Program-made: the position numbers and the translations under genes
Notes under the pieces: generated by a model
Told to the model about the DNA's origin: nothing
Database searches by the model: none
The model's input: the letters and a program-made list of their open reading frames with translations, nothing else
In this document: piece by piece, positions 43,629 to 52,769 of the stretch
Numbering within the stretch: the stretch's first letter is position 1
Layout: every line of letters begins with the position of its first letter
Assembly (NCBI RefSeq): GCF_001544615.1
Contig: NZ_FCNV02000012.1
Span: 62,001-126,000 of the forward strand
Direction of reading: 5' to 3'
DNA: 64,000 bases
DNA from: Caballeronia concitans
GTDB taxonomy: Bacteria > Pseudomonadota > Gammaproteobacteria > Burkholderiales > Burkholderiaceae

Positions 43629-44054
43629 TCACAGCACTTTGAGGTACGTCTTGCCCGACGCGACGACGACACCGTCCTGACGCGTCACATCGGCGGCGAA
43701 CACGCACACGTTGCGTTCCTCGTCCTTTTCCTCGAGCGTGAGGCGCGCAGTGACGGTATCGCCGATGAAGACGGGTGCATTGAACGTGATGTCATAGCGA
43801 TACGACACCGCGCCCGGACTCGGCGCTTTCGCAGCCATGTAACCCATGACCGTGGAGAGAAAGCCCACCGACAGACACCCTTGCGCAATGCGCTTTTCGA
43901 AGCGTGTCTGCTTCGCATACTCCTCGTTCAGATGCACCGCATAGAAATCGCCGACGATGCCGGCAAAACCATAGATGTCGTATTCGGAAACGGTCTTGGC
44001 GAAGTCGGCGGTGTCGCCGACTGCATAGCAATCCATATGGGGACGTTTGGCCAT
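43629..44054 (-). CDS. MaoC-like dehydratase, first gene of CoA operon
   Basis: This 141-residue hot-dog protein has AGIVGDFYAVHLNEEYAKQTRFE, where the hydratase motif reads DFYAVH (Asp and His kept, Asn-Pro replaced). ITFNAPVFIGDTVTARLTLEE, typical of MaoC, follows. It is the first gene of the leftward operon, with the TRAP genes diverging 305 bases away. It may form a heteromer with, or act after, the second MaoC protein at 39950-40423. Confidence 0.8.
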   Translation of the reverse strand: MAKRPHMDCYAVGDTADFAKTVSEYDIYGFAGIVGDFYAVHLNEEYAKQTRFEKRIAQGCLSVGFLSTVMGYMAAKAPSPGAVSYRYDITFNAPVFIGDTVTARLTLEEKDEERNVCVFAADVTRQDGVVVASGKTYLKVL

Positions 44055-44359
44055 GTCGAATAGAGGTGAATGGTTGGGTCAAAGCGCTGCGCGGTCAGCG
44101 TGCGCTGCTGTGTCAGTGTGGAAGCCACTTTAAAGAGCGGCCTCATTGAACCGGTAGGACGGTTCCAGCGATCTCTTGGACTTTCTTGCAGGAATGTCGT
44201 GGCTGCGTTTGCCGGGCGTTAAAAAGTCCAAGAATTTCGAAGCGTGGTCCTAACGCACCATCGCGCCGATCACAAATACTTGCGTCAACCCGCCGGACCT
44301 CGCACGACTCGATTCGCGAGGCATACGAGAGGCGGTTTCCCTGTCGCAAAGGAGACAAA
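44055..44359. other. Divergent promoter region between CoA operon and TRAP operon
   Basis: This 305-base gap contains no gene. It holds a perfect 11-base inverted repeat, TCTTGGACTTT (44174-44184) and AAAGTCCAAGA (44223-44233), with arm centres 49 bases apart. A second, shorter repeat, GAACCG/CGGTTC around GTAGGA, lies near 44149-44166. The spacing of the first repeat suggests two operator half-sites rather than a hairpin. Both divergent operons could be controlled here, perhaps by the AraC protein at 38914-39810. Confidence 0.5.
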
Positions 44360-45391
44360 ATGAATTCGCTCTTCAAGGCGCAACACATGCTGCGCGTCGC
44401 AATGGGCGCGGCCGTGACCGCGATGTGCGTGGCTGCATCCACGAGTGCGTTCGCGGACGAGATCGTCATGAAGCTCGGCCACACGCTCGCACCGGACAAT
44501 CACTACCAGCTCACCGCGCAAGTGTTCGCGAAGGAAGTGGCGCAGCGCACGCATGGTCACGTGAAGATCGAGTTGTTCCCGCAGTCCCAGTTGGGCGGCG
44601 AAGTGCAGATGACGCAGGCGTTGCGCACCGGCACGCAAGACCTCATGATTTCCGCGCAGGCGCCGATCGACAACACGATCAAGCAGTGGCAGATCTTCGA
44701 CATGCCGTATCTGTTTTCGAGCATGGACGAAGCGAACGGCGTGCTGCAAGGTCCCGTCGGCCGCAAGTATCTCGACATGATGCAGCCCGTGAACATGATC
44801 GGTCTCACGTGGCTCGCGGTGGGCGAGCGCAATCTCTTCACGAGCAAGCGGCCGGTAACTTCGCTCGCGGACATGAAGGATCTGAAAGTGCGCGTGATGC
44901 AGAGCCCCGGTTATATCGCCGGTTATAAGGCGCTCGGTGCGAATCCCACGCCGCTCGCTTATAACCAGTTGTTTCTCGCGCTTTCGCAAGGTCTCGTCGA
45001 CGGCGCGGATACATCGCCCGAGCAGTTCGTGCAGGACAAGTTCTCCGACGTCGCCAAGCATTTCTATGTGACGCACGTGAACTATCTGCCGGTCGTGCTC
45101 GCGATGAGCAAGGCATCGTGGAGCAAGCTCTCGCCCGCCGATCAGAAGGCATTCCAGGAATCCGCCGCGATCGCCGCGCAATTCGATCTCAAGGAATACA
45201 AGCGCGAATACGATGCAGCCATCGCGACCATGAAGCAAAAGGGCATTCAGGTCACCGTCGTCGATACGACGTCGTGGGCGCAGGCGACGAAGGCAGCACG
45301 CGATGAACTCGTCGCGAAGATCCCCGATGGCGCGGCGCTGTATCAGGAGATCAACGCGGCGAAGCAGTCGTCGGCGGTTGCATCGAAATGA
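44360..45391 (+). CDS. TRAP transporter substrate-binding protein (DctP family)
   Basis: ATG 44360 follows AAAGGAGACAAA. The 343-residue protein has a Sec signal peptide ending in STSAFA. The mature part fits DctP: MKLGHTLAPDNHYQLTAQVFAKEV, ELFPQSQLGGEVQM, and LKVRVMQSPGY, whose Arg binds the carboxylate of the ligand. It delivers an organic acid in the periplasm to the DctQM membrane pair encoded next. The divergent acyl-CoA operon suggests the acid is then converted to a CoA ester. Confidence 0.92.
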   Translation: MNSLFKAQHMLRVAMGAAVTAMCVAASTSAFADEIVMKLGHTLAPDNHYQLTAQVFAKEVAQRTHGHVKIELFPQSQLGGEVQMTQALRTGTQDLMISAQAPIDNTIKQWQIFDMPYLFSSMDEANGVLQGPVGRKYLDMMQPVNMIGLTWLAVGERNLFTSKRPVTSLADMKDLKVRVMQSPGYIAGYKALGANPTPLAYNQLFLALSQGLVDGADTSPEQFVQDKFSDVAKHFYVTHVNYLPVVLAMSKASWSKLSPADQKAFQESAAIAAQFDLKEYKREYDAAIATMKQKGIQVTVVDTTSWAQATKAARDELVAKIPDGAALYQEINAAKQSSAVASK

Positions 45392-45441
45392 TGGAAGGGG
45401 CAGACGGACAGGGCATAACGCAGGGGACGGAGGTGACCCGT

Positions 45442-45975
45442 ATGGAAAAGATCGCGCGCGGCTTGATGTTCGCCGACGATATCGTGCTCAAGATCAATCT
45501 CTTCGTGTGCAGCTGTCTGCTGCTCGCGGCGGTGATGGTGGCGGGGCTCGGTGTCGTCTATCGCTTCGTGCTGCACGATTCGCTTTCATGGTCCGACGAG
45601 GTCGCGGCTTATCTCTTCGTCTGGCTCACGTGTCTGGGCGCGGCGGCCGGCGTGAAGCTGCGCGCGCATCCCGAAGTGCGCGTGCTGGCGGACCGCGTGC
45701 CGGCCGCAATCGCGCCCTTGCTCAAGGACTTCTCGGATTGCGCGATCCTCGCGCTAGGCGCGGTGTTCCTGATGTGGGGCTCGGACATGCTGGCGCTGAT
45801 GGGTACCGAGACGGCCGCGTCGGTTCCGATCTCGATGGTCTACCCGTATCTTTCCATTCCCGTGTGCGGTGGACTGCTCGTGTTTCATTCGCTCGTGCGT
45901 ATCGTGGTTTCGCATCTCGCACCGCAGGCGCAGGCGAATGCCGCGATGGTCGAAGGCGTCTCCGAACACCTCTAG
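45442..45975 (+). CDS. TRAP transporter small permease (DctQ family)
   Basis: The frame opens at 45388, overlapping the DctP stop, but ATG 45442 has GGAGG eight bases before it and gives a normal 177-residue DctQ. Four hydrophobic helices are seen, with the family pattern ...VYRFVLHDSLSWSDEVAAYLFVWL, reading about residues 37-60 in part. It pairs with the large permease in the inner membrane. The alternative start at 45388 would give 195 residues and cannot be ruled out. Confidence 0.87.
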   Translation: MEKIARGLMFADDIVLKINLFVCSCLLLAAVMVAGLGVVYRFVLHDSLSWSDEVAAYLFVWLTCLGAAAGVKLRAHPEVRVLADRVPAAIAPLLKDFSDCAILALGAVFLMWGSDMLALMGTETAASVPISMVYPYLSIPVCGGLLVFHSLVRIVVSHLAPQAQANAAMVEGVSEHL

Positions 45976-45985
45976 GATAAACATC

Positions 45986-47257
45986 ATGTGGGCAATCGCT
46001 TTGGGAGCAGGGCTGCTCGGCCTGGGCGTGCCGGTGGCCATTTGCATCGGCATCGCGGCGACGATCGCGCTGTCGGTCAACGGCACGCCGCTGCTCGTCA
46101 TTCCGCAGCAACTCTTCTCCAACCTCAATAACGTGGGACTGCTCGCCATTCCGTTTTTCATGCTGACGGGCGCGATCATGGATTCGGGCGGCGTGTCGAA
46201 GCGCATCATCGAGTTCTCGCAGGCGCTGGTGGGCTTCATGCGCGGCGGCATCGGGCAGGTCACGATCGTCGCGAGCATGTTCTTCGCGGATCTCTCCGGC
46301 TCCGCTACCGCCGATACCGCCGCAATCGGCTCCGTGATGATTCCCGGCATGGTCAAGAAGGGCTATAACCGGGCGTTCGCAGTGGCCTTGCAATCGGCGG
46401 CGGGTTCGCTCGGCCTGTTGTCACCGGTGTCGATGAGCATGCTGGTCTATGCGTACACAGCGAACGTTTCGGTGGGCACAATGTTCATTGCGGGCATCAT
46501 TCCCATGCTGCTCGTCGTTGCGTCGTTCATGATCGTCAACTACGTGACTGCCGTGCGTCATGACTACAGCGCGGTCGAACCGTTCGATGCACGCAAGCTG
46601 TGGAAGACCTTCCGCGAAGCGTTCTGGGCGCTGCTCACGCCGGTGATCATCCTGGGCGGCATTCTCGGCGGCATCTTCACGCCGGTCGAAGCAGGCGTGG
46701 TCGCGGCCGTGTACGTGACGCTCGTCAGCGCGTTCATCTTCCGCACGCTCAAGCTTTCGCACTTCAAGGACATTCTCGTGCGCACGTCGGTGAACACGAC
46801 GCGCGTGTCGTGCCTGTTGGGCCTCGCTTTCGTGCTGGGACGCTATCTGATCGAAGCGCAGATTCCGCTGCATGTCGCGAACAGCTTTCTTGCGATCACG
46901 ACGAGCGCCATCGTGCTGCTCATCCTGATCAATCTGTTCCTGATCGCAGCGCATACCGTGCTCGAAACCATCTCGAGCATCGCGGTGGTGATTCCCGTGT
47001 TCCTGCCGCTCATCGTGCAGATGCACATCGATCCGATCGTGTTCGGCGTGATCGTGCTGATCAACTCGGCCATCGGCATCAATCTGCCGCCGATCGGTTT
47101 CTGTCTGTTCACGGCGGCGTCCATTGGCGGTGTGTCGGTGGAGAAAGCGACGCGTGCGATTCTTCCGTTCATCCTCGCGCTCGTGATCGACCTCATGCTG
47201 ATCATTTTCTTTCCGCACATTCCTCAATTCCTGCCGCATCTTCTGGCCGGCCGGTGA
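45986..47257 (+). CDS. TRAP transporter large permease (DctM family)
   Basis: This 423-residue, roughly 12-helix protein starts at ATG 45986, 10 bases after DctQ. It carries the DctM features: GLGVPVAICIGIAATIAL, LAIPFFMLTGAIMDSGG, FFADLSGSATADTAAIGSVM and LPPIGFCLFTAASIGG. It forms the Na+-driven channel of the TRAP system. A 219-base gap without a clear terminator separates it from the LIV operon. Confidence 0.93.
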   Translation: MWAIALGAGLLGLGVPVAICIGIAATIALSVNGTPLLVIPQQLFSNLNNVGLLAIPFFMLTGAIMDSGGVSKRIIEFSQALVGFMRGGIGQVTIVASMFFADLSGSATADTAAIGSVMIPGMVKKGYNRAFAVALQSAAGSLGLLSPVSMSMLVYAYTANVSVGTMFIAGIIPMLLVVASFMIVNYVTAVRHDYSAVEPFDARKLWKTFREAFWALLTPVIILGGILGGIFTPVEAGVVAAVYVTLVSAFIFRTLKLSHFKDILVRTSVNTTRVSCLLGLAFVLGRYLIEAQIPLHVANSFLAITTSAIVLLILINLFLIAAHTVLETISSIAVVIPVFLPLIVQMHIDPIVFGVIVLINSAIGINLPPIGFCLFTAASIGGVSVEKATRAILPFILALVIDLMLIIFFPHIPQFLPHLLAGR

Positions 47258-47476
47258 ACGCTCACCGAGGTATCGCCGCGAGTGCCCTATTCGCGGCGAT
47301 ACTTACGACTGTCAGACCGCCCCGCATTCATGACATTTCGGCATGACCGTCTTTTATCGTAACTACTGATTTAGCGCGCGACACGCGAGTGTTACTGTTT
47401 GTCGGCAGATCCTTAATTGCTGAACGTGATGTGTCTGGCTGGCGTCGCTCCACGATGGACTACAAAGAGGAGACGG

Positions 47477-48745
47477 ATGATGTCAAAGGGCAGGACGTGG
47501 CGGGGGATGAGTACGGTTATCGCAACCGGTACGGCAATGGCTGGGCTGAGTCTATCGGGCACGGCGCACGCGGCAGGAGAGCCGATCAAGATCGGCGTCA
47601 TCAGCGAGGAGTCCGCGGTTGCGGGCGCTTCCATCAGCAAGGCCGCGCAGCTCGCGGCGGAAGAGATCAACGCGAAGGGCGGCGTCGACGGCCGGCAAAT
47701 ACAAATCATCGCGTATGACGATCATTCATCGGCGTCCGACGGCGTGCGCGCGTTCCAGCGCGCGGCGAGCCAGGACAAGGTGGTCGCCATCATCGGCAGC
47801 TATATCAGCGAAGTCGCGCTTGCGATGGAGCCGTGGTCCGCGCGACTGAAAATGCCGTTCATCACGCCGGGCGCGGCGAGCAACGAAATCTCCAAGCGCG
47901 TTCACGACGACTACAACAACTACAAATACACGTTCCACGGCTGGATGACATCGGCATTCATCGCGCAGTCCATCTGCGATTTCTCGCATGACGTGCTCGT
48001 CGGCGAGTTCAAGATGAAGACGACCGTCGTGATGAGCGAGGACGCCGCGTGGACCAAGCCGCTCGACGAACGCTACCTCGAATGCCTGCCGAAAGCCGGC
48101 CTCAAGGTGCTGGACCATATCCGCTTCAATCCGGATACGTCGGACTTCACGCCGATCTTCAACCAGATCGAAGCGAAGCATCCGGACACGATCACCACGG
48201 GTATCAGTCACGTGGGCGTGCAGCCGACCGTGCAATGGCACGATCAGCAAGTGCCTATTCCGATGACCGGGCAAAGCTCGCAAGCCACGACGACGAGCTT
48301 CTGGAAAGACACCAACGGCGCGACCGAGGGCGTCATCACCGCATCGGCGGCGGCGCCGGGCGTCGCGGTGACGCCGAAGACCGTGCCTTTCATCGATTCG
48401 TATCAGAAGCACTTCGCCGGGGTATCGCCCGCCTATGACGGCTTCACGAGCTATGACCTCGTGTACATCATCGCGGATGCGATTCATCGCAACCAGGGCT
48501 CGACCGATCCCGACAAGATGGTCGATGCACTGGAGAAGAGCGACTATGTCGGCACGATAGGGCGCTGGCAGTTCTATGGCAAGAACGATCAGTTCACGCA
48601 TGCGCTGAAGTACGGTGAAGGCTATATCACCGGCATCAACCTGCAATGGCAGAACGGCAAGCAAGTGGCGATCTGGCCCAAGTCGGTGGCGAATGCGAAG
48701 GTGAAGTTTCCGGCCTTCGTGAAGGTGCAGTCCGCCGCGAACTGA
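47477..48745 (+). CDS. ABC transporter substrate-binding protein (branched-chain amino acid / LIV type)
   Basis: ATG 47477 follows AGAGGAGACGG. The 422-residue protein has a signal peptide ending in GTAHA and then KIGVISEESAVAGASISKAAQ, the start of a type I periplasmic binding fold. IAYDDHSSASDGVRAFQ, MPFITPGAASNEI and YDGFTSYDLVYIIADAI match LivJ-like proteins. Despite the family name, many bind aromatic or aliphatic acids, urea or amides. The four following genes complete the ABC system. Confidence 0.9.
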   Translation: MMSKGRTWRGMSTVIATGTAMAGLSLSGTAHAAGEPIKIGVISEESAVAGASISKAAQLAAEEINAKGGVDGRQIQIIAYDDHSSASDGVRAFQRAASQDKVVAIIGSYISEVALAMEPWSARLKMPFITPGAASNEISKRVHDDYNNYKYTFHGWMTSAFIAQSICDFSHDVLVGEFKMKTTVVMSEDAAWTKPLDERYLECLPKAGLKVLDHIRFNPDTSDFTPIFNQIEAKHPDTITTGISHVGVQPTVQWHDQQVPIPMTGQSSQATTTSFWKDTNGATEGVITASAAAPGVAVTPKTVPFIDSYQKHFAGVSPAYDGFTSYDLVYIIADAIHRNQGSTDPDKMVDALEKSDYVGTIGRWQFYGKNDQFTHALKYGEGYITGINLQWQNGKQVAIWPKSVANAKVKFPAFVKVQSAAN

Positions 48746-48849
48746 GCGCATCGAAGCGGCGAGCGCATGCGTCCCGCTGCGCTCGCTCCTTCGCGCGAGC
48801 GGCGGGGATCGTTTCCCTTTGCATCGTCATCGACACATGAAGGGCCGTT

Positions 48850-49725
48850 ATGTTGCCACTGCAAATACTGATCGACGGCTTCGCGATCAGCTCGCTCTAT
48901 GCGCTCGGCGCGATCGGTTTCACGCTGATCTTCGGCGTGTCCGGCGTGCTCAATCTCGCGCACGGGGGCGTCATGCTGGTTGCGGCGCTGCTTGGCTGGG
49001 CGCTCGCGGGCGAAGCGGGACTGGGTACGTATCTGGGCACGCTGCTCGGCATCATCTGCGGAATGATCGCCGCGTTCATCACCTATTTCATGGTGGTGCG
49101 GCCCATTCAGCGTTCGGCTGCCATCCCGCGTGAAGAGAAAGAGATCTTCGTGCTGACGGGCACGCTGCTGTGGGGCATCATGATCCAGCAGGGCATGGCC
49201 TACCTTTTCTCCGACAACCCGATCACGATGCGCCCGCTCATTCCCGGCGTGTTGAGCATCGCGGGCGTGCGCGTGCCTTACAACGAGATCATGATCGCGC
49301 TCGTATGCTGGGTGGTGATCGGCTTGTTGTGGCTCTTCGTGAACCGCACGAAAGCGGGCAAGGCGCTGCTCGCGGCGTCGATGAATCCGCGCGGTCTCAC
49401 GCTGCTCGGCTTCGAGCTTTCGCGCATCTATCTGCTTGCGTGGACGCTTTATGGCGTGCTGGCCGGCGTCGCGGGCGTGCTGCTCGCGTCCTTCCTCGGC
49501 GTGAGCACGAACAACACCGGGCAACTCACGGCGAGCGCATTTTCCATCGTCGTGCTGGGCGGATTGGGAAGCGTATCCGGCTCGTTGATGGCCGCTTACG
49601 TCGTCGGCTATCTCGAGACCGTTACCGCGTATCTCATCGCGCCGACGCTGCGGCCGCTGCCCGCGCTGCTGCTGCTCGTGCTCGTCGTGTATGTGCGGCC
49701 GCAAGGCTTTCTCGGACGGCGCTAA
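48850..49725 (+). CDS. livH: LIV-type ABC transporter permease LivH
   Basis: This 291-residue protein has about eight helices with the LivH features LIDGFAISSLYALGAIGFTLIFG, GVLNLAHGGVMLV and VVLGGLGSVSGSLMAAYVVG. It forms one half of the inner-membrane channel. It sits between the binding-protein gene and LivM, with two bases to the latter. Ligand specificity is set by the upstream binding protein, not by this gene. Confidence 0.9.
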   Translation: MLPLQILIDGFAISSLYALGAIGFTLIFGVSGVLNLAHGGVMLVAALLGWALAGEAGLGTYLGTLLGIICGMIAAFITYFMVVRPIQRSAAIPREEKEIFVLTGTLLWGIMIQQGMAYLFSDNPITMRPLIPGVLSIAGVRVPYNEIMIALVCWVVIGLLWLFVNRTKAGKALLAASMNPRGLTLLGFELSRIYLLAWTLYGVLAGVAGVLLASFLGVSTNNTGQLTASAFSIVVLGGLGSVSGSLMAAYVVGYLETVTAYLIAPTLRPLPALLLLVLVVYVRPQGFLGRR

Positions 49726-49727
49726 TC

Positions 49728-50654
49728 ATGAAAGACATCGTTCGTTCGCGTCTGACATGGGCAGCCGTGCTGCTCGCGATCGTCGCCATGACGTTGCCGT
49801 GGTGGCTCACCGGATACATCCTCGGTGTGCTCACCGTGGCGTATTACTTCGGCGTCTTCGCGATGTCCTGGGACTTGCTCTTCGGCTTCGCGGGTGAAGT
49901 CAATTTCGGGCCGACGTTTCTGATCGGCTTAGGCGCTTACTCCGCGGCGATACTCAACGCGCACGCCGCCGCGCCGATACCCGTGTGCGTGATCGCGGGC
50001 GGACTCGTGGCGCTCGTCGGCGGCCTGCTGCTCGCGGTGCCAGCGTTGCGATTACGCGGACCGTACTTCGGTCTCGTCACGCTCGTCGCGGTCCTGTTGT
50101 TGCAGAACGCGATCGTGATCTTCGCGGGCATCACGGGCGGCGAGATCGGCATGATGGTGCCCGATGTCATGTCCGTCGATGCAAGCGTCAACTACTGGAT
50201 CGCGCTCGTGTTCCTGATTGTCTGCGCGATCCTTCTGTTCGGCCTGTCGCGCTCGGCGATCGGTCTCATCTTGCAGGCGAGCGGTCAGGATACGGTCGGC
50301 GCGCAGGCGCTCGGCTTCAACATCGTGAAGCACAAGCTCGCGGCGTTCTGCATCAGCGCATTGTTCTCGGGCGTCGCCGGCGCGATGCTCGTGTTCTATC
50401 AGGGCACGGCGTCGGTGAGCACGGTGGTCGATATCGGCATCGGCGTGCAGATCATCATCGCGGCGGTGCTCGGCGGAAGACGCACGATACTCGGCGCGGT
50501 GCTCGGCTCGATCTTCCTGATCGTCGCGGGCGAGTTCCTGCGGCCGCTCGGACAGATCAACACCTTCGTGGTCGCGGCCGTCGCGCTCGCGGTCATCCTG
50601 TTCTTTCCGGATGGATTGCTCGGCAACCTTCTGCGCGTGAGGGAGCGTGAATGA
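49728..50654 (+). CDS. livM: LIV-type ABC transporter permease LivM
   Basis: ATG 49728 gives a 308-residue protein; the frame is open much further but overlaps livH. The LivM traits are YYFGVFAMSWDLLFGFAGEVNFG, LRLRGPYFGLVTLVAVLLLQN, and AAVLGGRRTILGAVLGSIF near the end. It is the second channel subunit. The stop overlaps the next gene by four bases (ATGA), so channel and ATPase are made in step. Confidence 0.9.
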   Translation: MKDIVRSRLTWAAVLLAIVAMTLPWWLTGYILGVLTVAYYFGVFAMSWDLLFGFAGEVNFGPTFLIGLGAYSAAILNAHAAAPIPVCVIAGGLVALVGGLLLAVPALRLRGPYFGLVTLVAVLLLQNAIVIFAGITGGEIGMMVPDVMSVDASVNYWIALVFLIVCAILLFGLSRSAIGLILQASGQDTVGAQALGFNIVKHKLAAFCISALFSGVAGAMLVFYQGTASVSTVVDIGIGVQIIIAAVLGGRRTILGAVLGSIFLIVAGEFLRPLGQINTFVVAAVALAVILFFPDGLLGNLLRVRERE

Positions 50655-52165
50655 ACGATAGGGCTCTGCTCTCGGTGCGTGGCCTCACGAAGCGTTTCGG
50701 CGGCCTCGTCGCGGTGAAGGACATCGGCTTCGATATACGGGCCGGCGAGATACTCGGTCTCATCGGTCCGAACGGTTCGGGCAAATCCACGGTGATGAAG
50801 CTCATCATGGGTATCGAGCGGCCCAACGCGGGATCGGTCAAGGTCGATGGCGTCGAGATGGCCGGCTGGCTGCCGCATCGCATCGCGCGTGCGGGCGTGG
50901 GCATCGTGTTTCAGCATTCGCGGCCGCTGCATCGGCAAACGGTGCTCGAGCATATCAAGCTCGCGTTGCTGCCCGATTCGCTCATCAAGCTCGCCGCCGA
51001 TCCTCACGTGAATCGACGCGCGCGGGAGATCGCGGAGCGCGTGGGCCTTGCCCGCGTGATGCATCGTCATCCCGCGACGCTGCCCTTCGCCGATCTGCGC
51101 CGCATGGAGATGGCCAAGGCCATTGCACGCGATCCGCGCGTCGTGCTCGTCGATGAACCGTTCGCGGGCTTGACCGCTGCGGAGTCCGAAGTATTTGCCG
51201 ACCTCATTCGCGGCTTTCGCGCGGAAGGCCGTGCGGTGCTGCTCGTCGATCACAATGTGAAGAGCCTGGCGGCGCTCGCGGATCGCGTGCTCGCGATGTA
51301 TCTCGGCGAGCATGTCGCCGAAGGCACGGCGGAAGAGGTGATGCGCAACGAGACCGTGCGGCGCGTGTATCTCGGCGGCAAGATCGAGGCGCGAGAGCGT
51401 GGCGCGGAGATTGCGAGCAACAGGCCGCCTATTCTGCAGGTCGATAACGTCGGCGTGCTCTACGGCAAGGCGCGCGCGCTCGATAACGTCAGCATGCATG
51501 TGCGCGAAGGCGAGTTCGTGTCGGTCGTCGGCCTGAACGGCGCAGGCAAGACGACGCTCTTCAACGCCATCTCCGGGCTCGTGCCGTATGAAGGCACCAT
51601 TCGCTATGGATCGCAGGAACTGAAGGGCATGAGCGGCGCGGCGATCGCGCGCGCGGGAATCGTGCAATGCCCGGAAACACGCGAGCTTTTCGGCGACATG
51701 ACCGTGCGCGAGAACCTCGATCTCGGCGGCTATCATCTCGCCGACAAGGTCCGCGCCGATCAGCTCAAGTGGCTCTTCGAACTCTTTCCGATACTCCAAT
51801 CGCGTGAGAAACAGACCGCGCGCACCTTATCGGGCGGCGAACAGCAGATGCTCGCCATCGCGCGTGCGCTGATGATGCAGCCGAAGCTGCTGATTCTCGA
51901 CGAACCCACGCTCGGCCTTGCGCCGGTGATTCTCGAGCAATTGTCGAAGGCGATGGAACTCATGCAGAAGACCACGCCGATCACCGTGCTGCTCGGCGAG
52001 CAGAACGTGACCTTCGCGCTTCCCCATGCGGATCGCGTGTATGTGCTGGAGCATGCGCGCATCGTGTGGGAAGGAAGCCCTTCGCGCTTCGAGAAGGAGA
52101 TGGGGCGCGGCTTTCTCGAAGCGGCGCCGACGGAGTCCGCGCTGGCGTCACGCGCGAAGGCGTAG
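50651..52165 (+). CDS. Fused LivG-LivF double ATPase
   Basis: This 504-residue protein joins both LIV ATPases. Domain 1 (about 7-250) has Walker A GPNGSGKS (39-46), Walker B VVLVDEP (164-170) and H-loop VDHN (H201). Its signature region reads LPFADLRR (144-151), which departs from LSGGQ. Domain 2 (about 258-490) has Walker A GLNGAGKT (294-301), a canonical LSGGE (393-397) and LILDEPTLGL. The fusion is found in some proteobacterial LIV systems. Only one of the two composite ATP sites would then have a standard signature. It powers the LivHM channel. Confidence 0.9.
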   Translation: MNDRALLSVRGLTKRFGGLVAVKDIGFDIRAGEILGLIGPNGSGKSTVMKLIMGIERPNAGSVKVDGVEMAGWLPHRIARAGVGIVFQHSRPLHRQTVLEHIKLALLPDSLIKLAADPHVNRRAREIAERVGLARVMHRHPATLPFADLRRMEMAKAIARDPRVVLVDEPFAGLTAAESEVFADLIRGFRAEGRAVLLVDHNVKSLAALADRVLAMYLGEHVAEGTAEEVMRNETVRRVYLGGKIEARERGAEIASNRPPILQVDNVGVLYGKARALDNVSMHVREGEFVSVVGLNGAGKTTLFNAISGLVPYEGTIRYGSQELKGMSGAAIARAGIVQCPETRELFGDMTVRENLDLGGYHLADKVRADQLKWLFELFPILQSREKQTARTLSGGEQQMLAIARALMMQPKLLILDEPTLGLAPVILEQLSKAMELMQKTTPITVLLGEQNVTFALPHADRVYVLEHARIVWEGSPSRFEKEMGRGFLEAAPTESALASRAKA

Positions 52166-52230
52166 CGCCGCTCGCATCATCGAAATCCTTGGCGTGATAC
52201 GCTGGCCTCTGGAATTCACGAGGCTGAGGC

Positions 52231-52755
52231 ATGAAGGTCGCATCGCAATTCGTCGCGTTGCTGCTGCTTATCGCGTGCAGCATGCGCGCGCACGGCCAGG
52301 ACACGCGTCTCACGGATGCGCAAATGGTCGGCGTCGTCATCGTCGCGAATCAGGCCGACATGGCAGCGGGCGAACTTGCCTTGCGCCGATCGCAATCGCG
52401 CAGCGTTCAGAGCTACGCGCGCAGGCTCATTGCCGAGCATGACGACGTGAATCGTCAGGTGGCCGCCATGCTCGATCGGCTCGATGAGCAGGCGCGTCCC
52501 AGCGCCATGAGTGAAGCGCTCACGAAACAGACACGCGATGACCTGTCCGCGCTCGACGACGTGCAGAGCCGCGATTTCGACCTCGCGTATCTGCAGCATG
52601 AGATCGCGTGGCATCAGCAATGGATCGCGACGATCGAGCGTTTCATCCGCACGACGACGAGCGCCGACGTCAAGGCGCTGCTGGCTGCGTCGCGGCCCGC
52701 TTGCATATTGCATCTCGATCAGGCGCAAAGGCTCGAATGGGCGTTGCGCCGATAA
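52231..52755 (+). CDS. DUF4142 exported protein
   Basis: This 174-residue protein has a signal peptide ending near MRAHG. The helical DUF4142 domain (LTDAQMVGVVIVANQADMAAGELAL, RRLIAEHDDVNRQVAAML, LQHEIAWHQQWIATIERF) follows. This is a ferritin-like four-helix bundle in which many members lack an obvious metal site; here a few His and Asp residues in helices 2 and 3 could bind metal. The function is unknown, with suggested roles in stress. It converges with the phytochrome gene. Confidence 0.82.
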   Translation: MKVASQFVALLLLIACSMRAHGQDTRLTDAQMVGVVIVANQADMAAGELALRRSQSRSVQSYARRLIAEHDDVNRQVAAMLDRLDEQARPSAMSEALTKQTRDDLSALDDVQSRDFDLAYLQHEIAWHQQWIATIERFIRTTTSADVKALLAASRPACILHLDQAQRLEWALRR

Positions 52756-52769
52756 GAAGCGGCACGCCG

